The translations under genes and the position numbers were made by a program. Shown here in pieces: positions 11,110-19,350 of a stretch of DNA of 42,464 nucleotides. Origin of the DNA: Lachnospiraceae bacterium (GTDB taxonomy: Bacteria; Bacillota; Clostridia; Lachnospirales; Lachnospiraceae); the NCBI GenBank assembly GCA_016291655.1, contig JAEEYF010000035.1, positions 1-42,464 of the forward strand, given 5' to 3'. Position 1 is the stretch's first letter. Every line of letters begins with the position of its first letter. The notes under the pieces are model-generated. The model was given only the letters and a program-made list of their open reading frames with translations. It searched no databases and was not told the origin of the DNA.

Positions 11110-12249
11110 TCACTCCAAATGGTGTTCCTTCCTGTACTTAGCTATAAGCAGATCCACAACCCTGCCGTAGCTTTTCACACCGTCTTCCTGATCGTTGGCT
11201 TTCAGATAGGTATCGTTCATCTTGTCAGCCACCTCCGCGATAACCTTCGCTTTTTTGAACTGATCCCAATACTCGCTGTTTGCGGCAAAATCAAGCCACA
11301 TATCGGAATCCGCACACGCAAGCTCCGCCTTGGTACACAATTCCGGGTCCTCTCCCATCAGAGCATTGTGCGTGTAAACGAATGCCATCATAAGTCCCGA
11401 ATACCGGAGATCCGGGTCATCCGATGCGGTGCATACCATATAGGATATGAAATTGGCCTCATCTTCTCTGATAAAACCCTGCAGATGCGCAAGTTCATGA
11501 CACATGGTGGATCCCACGGAATAGCCGGGGTTGTCCACGTTTACGTTAGCCTCCATTGTCCAGCAGGTATATATGCCCGTGAATTCCGTATAAGACATCA
11601 GATGTGACAACATCACACATTTGGGCGCGGGATAGGCTCCGCTGAAAAACGGATCCGCCTCCGAAAATTTCTTATAGGCTTCTTTAGCCTTTTTGGCAAG
11701 TGCCCGGGGCGAATCGGGGATGACATACACTCCCTTTTCGTTAAAACTTGTAACCTGCTCTCTCGCCTCTGCGGTCTGCACCGACAGCTCTTCAAGAAGC
11801 GCCGCCAGTTCTTCCTTCGACGCATCTCTTGTTTCATATCCGAAGTGGTCTCCCACCGGATAACGGTAGTAGTTTATGCCGCAGCCGAAGCAGTAGAAAA
11901 ACCAGACAACCGAAGCCATGCACGCTGCATTCAGTAAGAAAGTCATTATATAATACAGAATATCTTTTCTGTTTTTTAAGACCTTCACAATAAAGCCGGC
12001 GATAAGAGCTATCACCGTGATCGGAGCAAGGATTATCATCACCTCTGCCACGGAAAAAGGGAAAATGCGGGTTATACCCGATATCCCGAGTGAAAGCCAA
12101 CGAAAGATGTGCCTTGCAAACACAACCTCCGCAAAATAAGAATTGTTCCCGGCGATCTTCAGGCAGATCTCTCCGACTATCGCCAACAATAAGAGCAATG
12201 TACGTTTTCTTAAAAATATTCTTTTTAATGTTTCAGTGATATTTTTCAT
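11110..12249 (-). CDS. DUF3810 family membrane protein with HExxH metalloprotease motif
   Basis: A 379-residue protein. Its N-terminal third holds three hydrophobic segments (about residues 17-30, 62-90 and 98-122). The extracytoplasmic or cytoplasmic remainder carries HELAH at H251-E252-H255, followed by EDEAN, as in gluzincin-like zinc peptidases. I match it to DUF3810. A peptidase role is inferred from the motif only. It starts 5 nt after the histidine kinase stop, so kinase and protease-like protein are made together. Confidence 0.82.
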   Translation of the reverse strand: MKNITETLKRIFLRKRTLLLLLAIVGEICLKIAGNNSYFAEVVFARHIFRWLSLGISGITRIFPFSVAEVMIILAPITVIALIAGFIVKVLKNRKDILYYIMTFLLNAACMASVVWFFYCFGCGINYYRYPVGDHFGYETRDASKEELAALLEELSVQTAEAREQVTSFNEKGVYVIPDSPRALAKKAKEAYKKFSEADPFFSGAYPAPKCVMLSHLMSYTEFTGIYTCWTMEANVNVDNPGYSVGSTMCHELAHLQGFIREDEANFISYMVCTASDDPDLRYSGLMMAFVYTHNALMGEDPELCTKAELACADSDMWLDFAANSEYWDQFKKAKVIAEVADKMNDTYLKANDQEDGVKSYGRVVDLLIAKYRKEHHLE

Positions 12250-12254
12250 AACGA

Positions 12255-13553
12255 TCAGCGAAAACCATGCTTTTCGGTTTTCTTCGGAACATTGACGGTA
12301 ACGGTCGTACCGACACCCACAATACTTTCAACCTTCATGCTTGCATCGGACATGGATTTGAGCCTGTCCCGCACATTTTCCATACCGATATGCTCTTTTC
12401 CGTCCTCCATGACCTGATCGGGAGCAAATCCCACTCCGTCATCAGAGATAACGATCTCATAGCTGTCTTCCTTTTCCCTTGTTGTAATGGACAGCGTCCC
12501 CATTCCCGAGACCTTGTTGCATATCCCGTGTTTGACCGCATTCTCCGCCAGCGGCTGGATCGTAAGCGGCGGGATCAAAAAGTCCGTGCTCTGTATGTCC
12601 ATATTGACCCTGAGGCGATCGCCGAACCTCAGTTTTTCCAGTTCCAGATAGGTGCTGACATGCTCCAGTTCGCTGCTGAAAGGAACAGGCATACGCTTAT
12701 TGACCGAATCAATGTTTTTACGAAGATATCTTGAGAAATTTAAAGTCGCTCTCTTTGCTTCCGCGGGATTCTTGTCGCAGAGCACCGCTATGGTCGTAAG
12801 CGAATTGTACATAAAATGCGGCTGTATCTGACTCAGCATGATCGATATCTTGCTCTCCGCCAGTTCCTTTTGCTGCCTTTCCAGCAGAAACGCCTGTTCG
12901 GATTTAATGTTGAAGAAAAGGATATAAACGCCTATCGAAGCAAAACAGAAAGTAACGGGTATCTGTGTCTTTAAATGGATCAACGCTCCGATAACGGGGA
13001 ATGCGATATATATGATCGTTCCCAGCCAGGCTGTCTTGTATATGTTATGCTTGTATTTTGCAAAAAGGATAAAAGCATAAAGCACCGGCAGGAAAGCCAG
13101 AACCTGCCCCATAAACCAAAATCGTCCTCTGGTGTACTGATTTGCATCACTTATGGTATAATAATAACCGTACTTGAGATTAAAGAACACCAGTGCCTCA
13201 TAGAATACCGCATATTCAAACATGCCTATCCTGATAAGACGTCTTTTCTCGGTATCGATCTTCAGATAGCAGGACATATAATTGGTATATATAACAGAAA
13301 CAAGTCCGCCGAGAGCGAATTGCATAAATACCGCAATATTAAAGATATATGGATACCAGGGTTTGTCCAGACCGCTGCATGAATAATATGGTATATTGCA
13401 GATCAAAAGGGCAAGAATATCCGCACAGATCAAAGAAAAATACAGATCGGATTTATCGTATTTATCATACTTAAACAGATTGTATATCAAAAGAACAAAT
13501 GTAAAAATGGCACATGCGTAACTCAGTGTTATAACTATCAGTGAATTATCCAT
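12255..13553 (-). CDS. LytS-type sensor histidine kinase
   Basis: A 432-residue membrane kinase. The N-terminal ~210 residues form about seven hydrophobic segments. A His_kinase domain with the phospho-acceptor in QIQPHFMYNSL follows, then an HATPase domain with N-box PLAENAVKHG and G-box DDGVGF. This is the architecture of LytS/YpdA-type sensors. The frame is open 8 codons upstream, but the ATG at 13553 follows ATAGGAGGTGGGAAC. No response regulator is adjacent; the only cotranscribed partner is the DUF3810 protein. Confidence 0.9.
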   Translation of the reverse strand: MDNSLIVITLSYACAIFTFVLLIYNLFKYDKYDKSDLYFSLICADILALLICNIPYYSCSGLDKPWYPYIFNIAVFMQFALGGLVSVIYTNYMSCYLKIDTEKRRLIRIGMFEYAVFYEALVFFNLKYGYYYTISDANQYTRGRFWFMGQVLAFLPVLYAFILFAKYKHNIYKTAWLGTIIYIAFPVIGALIHLKTQIPVTFCFASIGVYILFFNIKSEQAFLLERQQKELAESKISIMLSQIQPHFMYNSLTTIAVLCDKNPAEAKRATLNFSRYLRKNIDSVNKRMPVPFSSELEHVSTYLELEKLRFGDRLRVNMDIQSTDFLIPPLTIQPLAENAVKHGICNKVSGMGTLSITTREKEDSYEIVISDDGVGFAPDQVMEDGKEHIGMENVRDRLKSMSDASMKVESIVGVGTTVTVNVPKKTEKHGFR

Positions 13554-13641
13554 GTTCCCACCTCCTATGCCGTTCAAACAATAATAAAGCGGACATCCGC
13601 GATCCTGTGTTTTGCTCGGATCGCTTAATCCGCAATAGAAA

Positions 13642-13712
13642 AGCAGGCGGCGGGAGTCGAACCCGTCCCGTCGGCTTGGGAAGCCAATATTCTACCGATA
13701 AACCACGCCTGC
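13642..13712 (-). tRNA. tRNA-Gly (anticodon CCC)
   Basis: The 71-nt minus-strand cloverleaf has acceptor stem GCAGGCG/CGCCTGC and T-loop GGTTCGACTCC. The anticodon stem is TTGGC/GCCGA with loop TTCCCAA, which puts CCC at positions 34-36. The size is typical for tRNA-Gly without an encoded CCA. Confidence 0.93.
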
Positions 13713-13727
13713 AAATGTACGAAAAAC

Positions 13728-13756
13728 AGTTTACCACATTTAAAAACGATTAACAA
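13728..13756 (-). promoter_or_regulatory. probable promoter of tRNA-Gly
   Basis: On the minus strand: -35 TTGTTA (13751-13756), 17-nt spacer, -10 TAAACT (13728-13733). The mature tRNA starts 15 nt downstream of the -10 box. Confidence 0.45.
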
Positions 13757-13828
13757 CAATAAAATTAGAATTATTATAATCCGATATATACAACAAAAGG
13801 CAAGCAAATTTTTATCCGGAGCGAAAAA

Positions 13829-15448
13829 ATGACCATTCTCGAAAACTTAATGCAAACTATATACGGAAATAAGGGATCCAAGTATTCCAAGGTCCCGATC
13901 GACGCCCGTCCCGATCCCGGGATCGCCAAGGCCGAAGCCGCCTCAAAGCTGCTTGAAACCCTGCTCACGGGTGAAAGCACCCTTATCGGCGGAAAGGTTC
14001 TGGACCTTCGTCAAGGTCAGATCCTCCTTCAGCTGATGAACGGAGAAAAGCTCAATGCTCGAACCGAGACCACCCTTCCTTTGTCCATCGGTGATACCGC
14101 GGAGTTTATCGTGGCAGGAAAGGACGGCAAGGTCATTACCTTAAAGCTTGCCACTCCCGAGGCAGGTGAAGACGTTCAGACTCAAAAAACAGTGACAAAA
14201 GCACTGGAAGCCGCGGGCATCACCCCCTCGGAGCGCTCCGAAACCGTGACACGTGAGCTCATGCTCCACTCTCAGCCCATAAATGAGGCAAACATCAAGA
14301 AATTTATGGCTTTATCCGCCAAAAACCCCGATGTTCCGATACGCGAACTGGTTCTTATGGACATTGCCAAGATCCCCGTAACCAAGGAAAACATACAGAT
14401 ATACAGAGATTTCGGAAATTCCGAGCCCGCGGCAGAGTTTGCCGCAGCCGTTACCGAGCTGTCCGAAAGCATAGACACTCTCCCCGAAGGCCCCGTTAAG
14501 ACTGCCTTCGAGCAGGAGCTTAAAAGTATATTGAATGACATGCTCTCCAATGAACAGGTTTTAGACGAAGCTCCTTCCGTTTCGACAAATACCGCCGTTC
14601 CAAGCAGCGATGCCTTTATACGTGAAGAAACGCCTGTTTCCGAGAACGATGCCTCTTTAAGCGTTACAGCCGGATCTTTTGGAGAAGCTGTGATCTCACA
14701 GGATGCGACCGCCGAAAAAAACGCAGCCGAGGCAGCTCAGGTCCAAGGCAATGTTTTGCAAAAAACTCCGGATAAGACCTCGGATAAGACTTCGGACAAG
14801 CCCTCGGACAAGCCCTCCACAAACAATATACACAGCGCTTTGCATATGCCTCCCAAAGACTTCGCGGATCCGTCAAAAGTCAGGAAGCTGTATGAACGGC
14901 TCGAAACCGCATCGGAAAGGCTGAAGGAACTGGAAGCAAAGGTTGCTGCCCGTAACGCGGAAAACCTCAAGGAAGGTGCCGTCAGAGATCAGGCGCAGAC
15001 CCATACCGCAAAGCTTTCCTCCACTCTTCGTTTCATGGATTCCGTAAATAACATTTTCCCTTTCGTTCAGCTTCCCATAAAGCTAAAGGAAGAAAATGCA
15101 AGAGGGGATCTCTACGTATATGAGAAAAAAAGAGCTTTTAAGGACGGGGATACGGTAAGCGCCCTCCTCCATCTGTCTCTGGACAATCTGGGTGACACCG
15201 ACATTTTGATCAAACTCACAGGTAAAAATGCAGTCATCACAATTTCCGCCGCTTCCGAGAGTTCCAAGGAGGTGTTCTGCTCCGAGATCCCTGGGCTCAC
15301 AGATGCTCTGCAAAAAAAAGGTTATTCTCTTAATTGCGATGTGAATGTGGCAGAAAATAAAGAGGAACAGGCCCCCTTACTTACGCGTTTTCTGGAAGCC
15401 CATTCCCCTTCTCTTGTAAGCCGCTTCTCTTTCGATATGCGTGCCTGA
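13829..15448 (+). CDS. FliK-like (flagellar hook-length control C-terminal domain) protein
   Basis: A 539-residue protein in three parts. The N-terminal ~250 residues are alpha/beta. A low-complexity middle (about 250-345) is rich in Ser, Glu and Asp and includes DKTSDKTSDKPSDKPS. The C-terminal ~140 residues resemble the Flg_hook domain of FliK (QLPIKLKEENARGDLYVYEK, then LLHLSLDNLGDTDI). FliK measures hook length and switches export substrate. No flagellar genes flank it, so the role is uncertain; it could be a FliK paralogue. Start chosen by GGAGCG upstream. Confidence 0.55.
   Translation: MTILENLMQTIYGNKGSKYSKVPIDARPDPGIAKAEAASKLLETLLTGESTLIGGKVLDLRQGQILLQLMNGEKLNARTETTLPLSIGDTAEFIVAGKDGKVITLKLATPEAGEDVQTQKTVTKALEAAGITPSERSETVTRELMLHSQPINEANIKKFMALSAKNPDVPIRELVLMDIAKIPVTKENIQIYRDFGNSEPAAEFAAAVTELSESIDTLPEGPVKTAFEQELKSILNDMLSNEQVLDEAPSVSTNTAVPSSDAFIREETPVSENDASLSVTAGSFGEAVISQDATAEKNAAEAAQVQGNVLQKTPDKTSDKTSDKPSDKPSTNNIHSALHMPPKDFADPSKVRKLYERLETASERLKELEAKVAARNAENLKEGAVRDQAQTHTAKLSSTLRFMDSVNNIFPFVQLPIKLKEENARGDLYVYEKKRAFKDGDTVSALLHLSLDNLGDTDILIKLTGKNAVITISAASESSKEVFCSEIPGLTDALQKKGYSLNCDVNVAENKEEQAPLLTRFLEAHSPSLVSRFSFDMRA
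14771..14818 (+). repeat. 12-bp in-frame tandem repeat, four copies
   Basis: Four consecutive 12-mers of the form GAYAAGMCYTCG encode DKTS-DKTS-DKPS-DKPS inside the low-complexity linker of the FliK-like protein. Copies 1-2 and copies 3-4 form two near-identical pairs, which suggests duplication by slippage. Confidence 0.85.
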
Positions 15449-15467
15449 TCGTCAGGTGTGTGGTTAA

Positions 15468-18467
15468 TCATATACCCGCTATTGTAAATTCAAAGTGCAG
15501 AGGCTTGTCGCTCTTCACAGTATACTGCTCGTGTGTCGTCGCACCCCAGGAATCATCGCCGCCCACTCCCATCTGTATAAGGTTTGCGCGTACAATGGTG
15601 CGATGTATGTCAGGCAGTTCATGGATGTGCAGTGCATTTTCTATCTCAAAAGGAGTATAGGGGAGCACCGAAAGCTCCATATCGGATGAAGCCAGCATGA
15701 TACCGTGTCCCTTGTCATCCGTAACGCTCGCGAAGCGCACTCCCGTACGGTTTCCGCACTCCTGAGGCATCAGATAAGGTGTAAAGTTCTCATCTGCCTT
15801 AAACTCATAGATGCCGAGCTTGGCTCCTCTTCTTCTGTCGATCATACACTCATCGGGTCCTTCTCCGTAGTATCTTACATTACCGTAATCTGCGGGAAGA
15901 CTGAACATCATTCCGAAGACAGGCATATCCTGTCCGTTCTCTATGGCCGGAAGATCCATTTCGATCTTCACTCTGCCGTCATCACTGACGGTGTAGGTGG
16001 TCTGAAGGAAAACATCCTTAAAGCCTCCGAGCAGATGCTTACAGGTCACCTTATTGCCATCAGCCTCAAATCCTGTCACCGCATTGTATCTGCTGGACAG
16101 TTCCCACTGTCCCATACGAAGCACCATGCGATTTCCGTTATCGTTGTCAGTAGGTGCTCTCCAGAAATTCGGCTTCGGAGCAAGATCGAACAATTCTCTG
16201 CCGTTTACTCTCATGGAAATGAAACCGCCCATTCCCTTGGAGAAGATATACTCAAAATTCTCGCCGCGGAAGGTGTAGTTGTAATCGCAGTCCACGATCT
16301 CAAGTCCTCGTGCAGGCTTCTCTCTTTTTTCCAGCATCAGATCAAGTCCCGCATTCTCGGTCTTTACAGCGAACACAGTCTGTCCAAAGGCTATCTCGTA
16401 GCCGCTTTCAGCCCAATCCGTGTCCTCACGCAAAGTAAATGACACCGTAACCGTATATTCTCCGCTCGTCTCAAAGATTTCGCTCCTTCTGTCAAACAAA
16501 GGCACCTTAACCGTTTCTCCGGGTTTTGCCTTAACGTTTCTTCCTTCTCTTAATACTTCAACACCGTTTCTGTTAAGTATCAGCGTGCAGTCAAATTCCC
16601 TGAGATCGGTGAACAGATAGTAGTTTTTTACCACAGCATCGTTCTTTTCGAAGCTGATACCGATGTTTTGGTAGCAGTACTTGACTTCCTGCATCTTGGG
16701 GCTGTTGGTGCGGTCCGCGAAAACTATGCCGTCGCCGCAGAAATTGTAGTCATTGGGTCTGTCGTCAAAATCTCCGCCGTAGCCCATGAACTCCTCGCCG
16801 TAACGGTTCTTCTTTCTGAAAGCCTGATCAATGTAATCCCAGATGAAGCCGCCCTGATAGCGTTCGATCTCATGGGTCATGTCGGTGTACTCATCCATTG
16901 CTCCGAGAGAATTGCCCATGGCGTGCATATACTCACAGCATACAAAGGGTTTTTCCGGATTCTCTTCAAGGAATTTCTTTATGTCCCAAGGCTTCGTGTA
17001 CATCTGGCTTTCTACGTCGGAGGTATCATTGTAGGTTCTTTCATGGCAGATCCCTTCATAATGAACAAGTCTCGTGTCGTCTCTCTTCTTAAACCGCTGA
17101 GACATAAGCCAGATATTCTTGCCGCCGCAGGATTCGTTGCCGCAGGACCAGAAAAGGATGCAGGGATGGTTTTTGTCTCTTTCCTGCATAGACGCCGCTC
17201 TGTCAAGGCATACATCCTTCCAGGTCTCCGTGCTGCCGGGAAGAGTGTTCTCGTTGGGTCTGCCTGTTGTAGCCCATGTTCCGTGGGTTTCCAGATTGCA
17301 CTCATCTATTACATAAAGTCCGTACTTGTCGCAAAGATCGTAAAGAAAAGTCTGATCGGGATAATGACAGGTTCGGATGGCATTTATGTTGTGTCTCTTC
17401 ATATTAATAATGTCGCGTTCCGTATCCTCATAGGAAACGGTACGACCGGTATCGCAGCTCATCTCATGACGATTCACACCGTTAAGGATGATCCTTTTTC
17501 CGTTAAGCTTAAGGATACCCTTTTCAAGTTCAAAACGTCTGAAGCCTATATTCTGCTTTGCTATCTCGGTTTCCCTGCCCTTTTCATCGGTAATGATGAT
17601 GGTGAGTGCATAGAGATTGGGAGCTTCCGCGCTCCACGGCTGAACTTCTCCCACCTTATATTCCACAAGGTTTTTCCCCTTGGCAACCGGGATAGACTTT
17701 CTGAGCACCTCTCCTTCAAGGCTTGAAAGAACGATCTCTGCATTTCCTTTTTCGAAGCGGAGGGTGTCAAGCGTGAATTCCAGATCAAGAACGCCGGAAG
17801 TATTGTCCTTTTCAAGTCTGCCCTTGGCAAAAATATCAAAGACATGAATATTCGGAACCGAATAAAGAACAACATCTCTGAACAATCCCGAAAACCTGAA
17901 AAAGTCCTGATCCTCAAGCCAGCTTGAAGATGTAAAACGATAGACCTGAACCGCCAGTCTGTTTACTTTTCCAAACTCGATCTCCTTCGTTATATTAAAA
18001 TCATGAGGAGTAAAGGAATCCTCGGAATAACCGATAAATTTACCGTTAACCCAAAGCGCCATGCCACTCTCTGCCCCGCGGAAGCTAACGTAAACACGCT
18101 GTCCCTTCATTGCATCGTCAGGCACAAATTCCTTCACATAGCTTGCGGTAGGATTAAACTTTTTGGGCACATCACCGCTCTTAACACTCTCATGTCCGTC
18201 CCAGGGATACATTACATTGTTATAGGCGGGATTTCCGTAACCCTGCATCTGGATAGACAAGGGCACTGTAACGTCATCAAAGCCCGTAAGATCGAAATCT
18301 TCCTTCCAAAAATCCGCAGGCGCAAGCGATATGTTCTTCGCATAATGCATCTTCCAGATGCCGTTAAGGCTCTTAAAACATCCGTTAAATTCATGACTCG
18401 AATGTGCTTCTACTCTGTTGACATTGAATACGGTTGGGTCAGATAACCATCTGTAATCCATTTCCAT
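15468..18467 (-). CDS. lacZ: beta-galactosidase, GH2 family
   Basis: Hydrolyses terminal beta-galactosides such as lactose. The 999-residue length and domain order match LacZ: sugar-binding jelly roll (WVNGKFIGYSEDSF), Ig-like domains, TIM barrel (NGVNRHEM, CNLETHGTW), and a C-terminal beta-sandwich domain. The acid/base glutamate is E445 in CGNES and the nucleophile is E512 in CCEYMHAMG. No signal peptide, so it is cytosolic. It is monocistronic, with a strong promoter and a palindrome at the -35 box. No lactose transporter is adjacent. It ends 19 nt from the convergent FliK-like gene. Confidence 0.96.
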   Translation of the reverse strand: MEMDYRWLSDPTVFNVNRVEAHSSHEFNGCFKSLNGIWKMHYAKNISLAPADFWKEDFDLTGFDDVTVPLSIQMQGYGNPAYNNVMYPWDGHESVKSGDVPKKFNPTASYVKEFVPDDAMKGQRVYVSFRGAESGMALWVNGKFIGYSEDSFTPHDFNITKEIEFGKVNRLAVQVYRFTSSSWLEDQDFFRFSGLFRDVVLYSVPNIHVFDIFAKGRLEKDNTSGVLDLEFTLDTLRFEKGNAEIVLSSLEGEVLRKSIPVAKGKNLVEYKVGEVQPWSAEAPNLYALTIIITDEKGRETEIAKQNIGFRRFELEKGILKLNGKRIILNGVNRHEMSCDTGRTVSYEDTERDIINMKRHNINAIRTCHYPDQTFLYDLCDKYGLYVIDECNLETHGTWATTGRPNENTLPGSTETWKDVCLDRAASMQERDKNHPCILFWSCGNESCGGKNIWLMSQRFKKRDDTRLVHYEGICHERTYNDTSDVESQMYTKPWDIKKFLEENPEKPFVCCEYMHAMGNSLGAMDEYTDMTHEIERYQGGFIWDYIDQAFRKKNRYGEEFMGYGGDFDDRPNDYNFCGDGIVFADRTNSPKMQEVKYCYQNIGISFEKNDAVVKNYYLFTDLREFDCTLILNRNGVEVLREGRNVKAKPGETVKVPLFDRRSEIFETSGEYTVTVSFTLREDTDWAESGYEIAFGQTVFAVKTENAGLDLMLEKREKPARGLEIVDCDYNYTFRGENFEYIFSKGMGGFISMRVNGRELFDLAPKPNFWRAPTDNDNGNRMVLRMGQWELSSRYNAVTGFEADGNKVTCKHLLGGFKDVFLQTTYTVSDDGRVKIEMDLPAIENGQDMPVFGMMFSLPADYGNVRYYGEGPDECMIDRRRGAKLGIYEFKADENFTPYLMPQECGNRTGVRFASVTDDKGHGIMLASSDMELSVLPYTPFEIENALHIHELPDIHRTIVRANLIQMGVGGDDSWGATTHEQYTVKSDKPLHFEFTIAGI

Positions 18468-18535
18468 TACTAACTCTCTCCTTTACAATATGTAAATTGT
18501 AATTCTCCACCTTCCAAAAAGGCTAAGACCTGTTC

Positions 18536-18564
18536 ATTATAATTTATTACACGATTTTTGTAAA
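18536..18564 (-). promoter_or_regulatory. promoter of lacZ
   Basis: On the minus strand: -35 TTTACA (18559-18564), 17-nt spacer, -10 TATAAT (18536-18541). The leader is about 65 nt and also contains TTACAAT-N6-ATTGTAA close to the ribosome site. Confidence 0.8.
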
Positions 18565-18575
18565 TGTACAAAAAT
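18554..18575. promoter_or_regulatory. candidate operator over the lacZ -35 box
   Basis: A perfect inverted repeat ATTTTTGTA-AATG-TACAAAAAT (9-bp arms, 4-nt spacer) that fully covers the -35 hexamer of the lacZ promoter. Its position suits a repressor site. It is unlike the TGAAACGTTTCA sites of the fructan locus, so a different regulator is implied. Confidence 0.5.
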
Positions 18576-18608
18576 ACCGTTTTTTTCATTGTCCTTCTCC
18601 CGAAACTC

Positions 18609-18637
18609 TTGTGAATTCCGTTTTTGAATGATATAAT
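18609..18637 (+). promoter_or_regulatory. promoter of the YgjV/acetyltransferase-like gene
   Basis: TTGTGA (18609-18614), 17-nt spacer, TATAAT (18632-18637), 53 nt upstream of the ATG. It is divergent from the lacZ promoter. Confidence 0.65.
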
Positions 18638-18690
18638 CAGTTTTCCCCAAAAAAGATTATATTTTTATAAAAATAAGGAAGGTTTACAAA

Positions 18691-19293
18691 ATGACAAAAG
18701 AAATGATCTGGGAACTCATAGGTTATCTCGGCTCACTCCTCGTGGTCGTGTCTCTTCTCATGAGTTCCGTAATCAAATTAAGGATAATAAACACCATAGG
18801 CTCTCTGATCTTCTGTGTATATGCCATGGTGATCCGCTCCTATCCCACGGCGGTCATGAATGCGGCTCTTGTGCTCATAAATCTTTGGTTTTTGTTCAAA
18901 CTCATCAATAAGGACAAATCCTTCACTCTGCTGGAGGTCACTGCAGATGATCCCACAGTCGGGCATATGCTTGCCAAATACGGCGAGGACATCGCAAAAT
19001 ATTTTCCCGACAGCAGAGAAAGGCGATCGGAAGCAAACAAGGCTTTCATAGCATTTCAGTGCGATAATCTTGCAGGTATTACTTTCGGAAAAAGCAGCGG
19101 CAGCGAATTTCTGTTGCTTACGGACTACTCCACACCTCAATACAGAGACTGTAAACTCGGTTCCTTTGTATATGAAAAGCTTCACGAAATGGGCTATGAC
19201 AGGCTTTGCTATGACGGAAAAAACCCTATTCACATCGATTACCTTAAAAAAATGGGGTTTGTTGAAGAAAACGGGATTCTTGCGAAAAATTAA
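18691..19293 (+). CDS. YgjV-like membrane domain fused to a GNAT-like domain
   Basis: A 200-residue protein. Residues 1-75 form three hydrophobic helices with the pattern of YgjV-type inner membrane proteins (GYLGSLLVVVSLLMSS, INTIGSLIFCVYAMV, NAALVLINLWFLFKLI). Residues ~80-200 are soluble and look like the end of a GNAT acetyltransferase fold (LGSFVYEKLHEMGYDRL, DYLKKMGFVEENG). Start at 18691 is set by AAGGAAGG upstream. The substrate is unknown. It is monocistronic, with its own promoter and a strong terminator. Confidence 0.65.
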   Translation: MTKEMIWELIGYLGSLLVVVSLLMSSVIKLRIINTIGSLIFCVYAMVIRSYPTAVMNAALVLINLWFLFKLINKDKSFTLLEVTADDPTVGHMLAKYGEDIAKYFPDSRERRSEANKAFIAFQCDNLAGITFGKSSGSEFLLLTDYSTPQYRDCKLGSFVYEKLHEMGYDRLCYDGKNPIHIDYLKKMGFVEENGILAKN

Positions 19294-19303
19294 ATCAGAA
19301 ATT

Positions 19304-19350
19304 AACAATCCCGACTTGTGTGGTAAAATGCACAGGTCGGGATTGTTTTT
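19304..19350. terminator. bidirectional Rho-independent terminator
   Basis: A 17-bp stem with one G-U pair, AACAATCCCGACTTGTG against CACAGGTCGGGATTGTT, with a 10-nt loop and TTTTTT on the plus strand. It separates the YgjV-like gene from the convergent end of the fructan transporter operon and probably ends both. Confidence 0.9.

Noticed and set aside
13593-13626. Small hairpins GCGGACATCCGC and GCGATCC/GGATCGC between tRNA-Gly and the histidine kinase
   Set aside because: No T-tract on the minus strand and no matching riboswitch architecture; left as unexplained leader structure.
16668-17726. 352-codon plus-strand ORF opposite lacZ
   Set aside because: Antisense shadow of a clear GH2 enzyme with intact catalytic residues.
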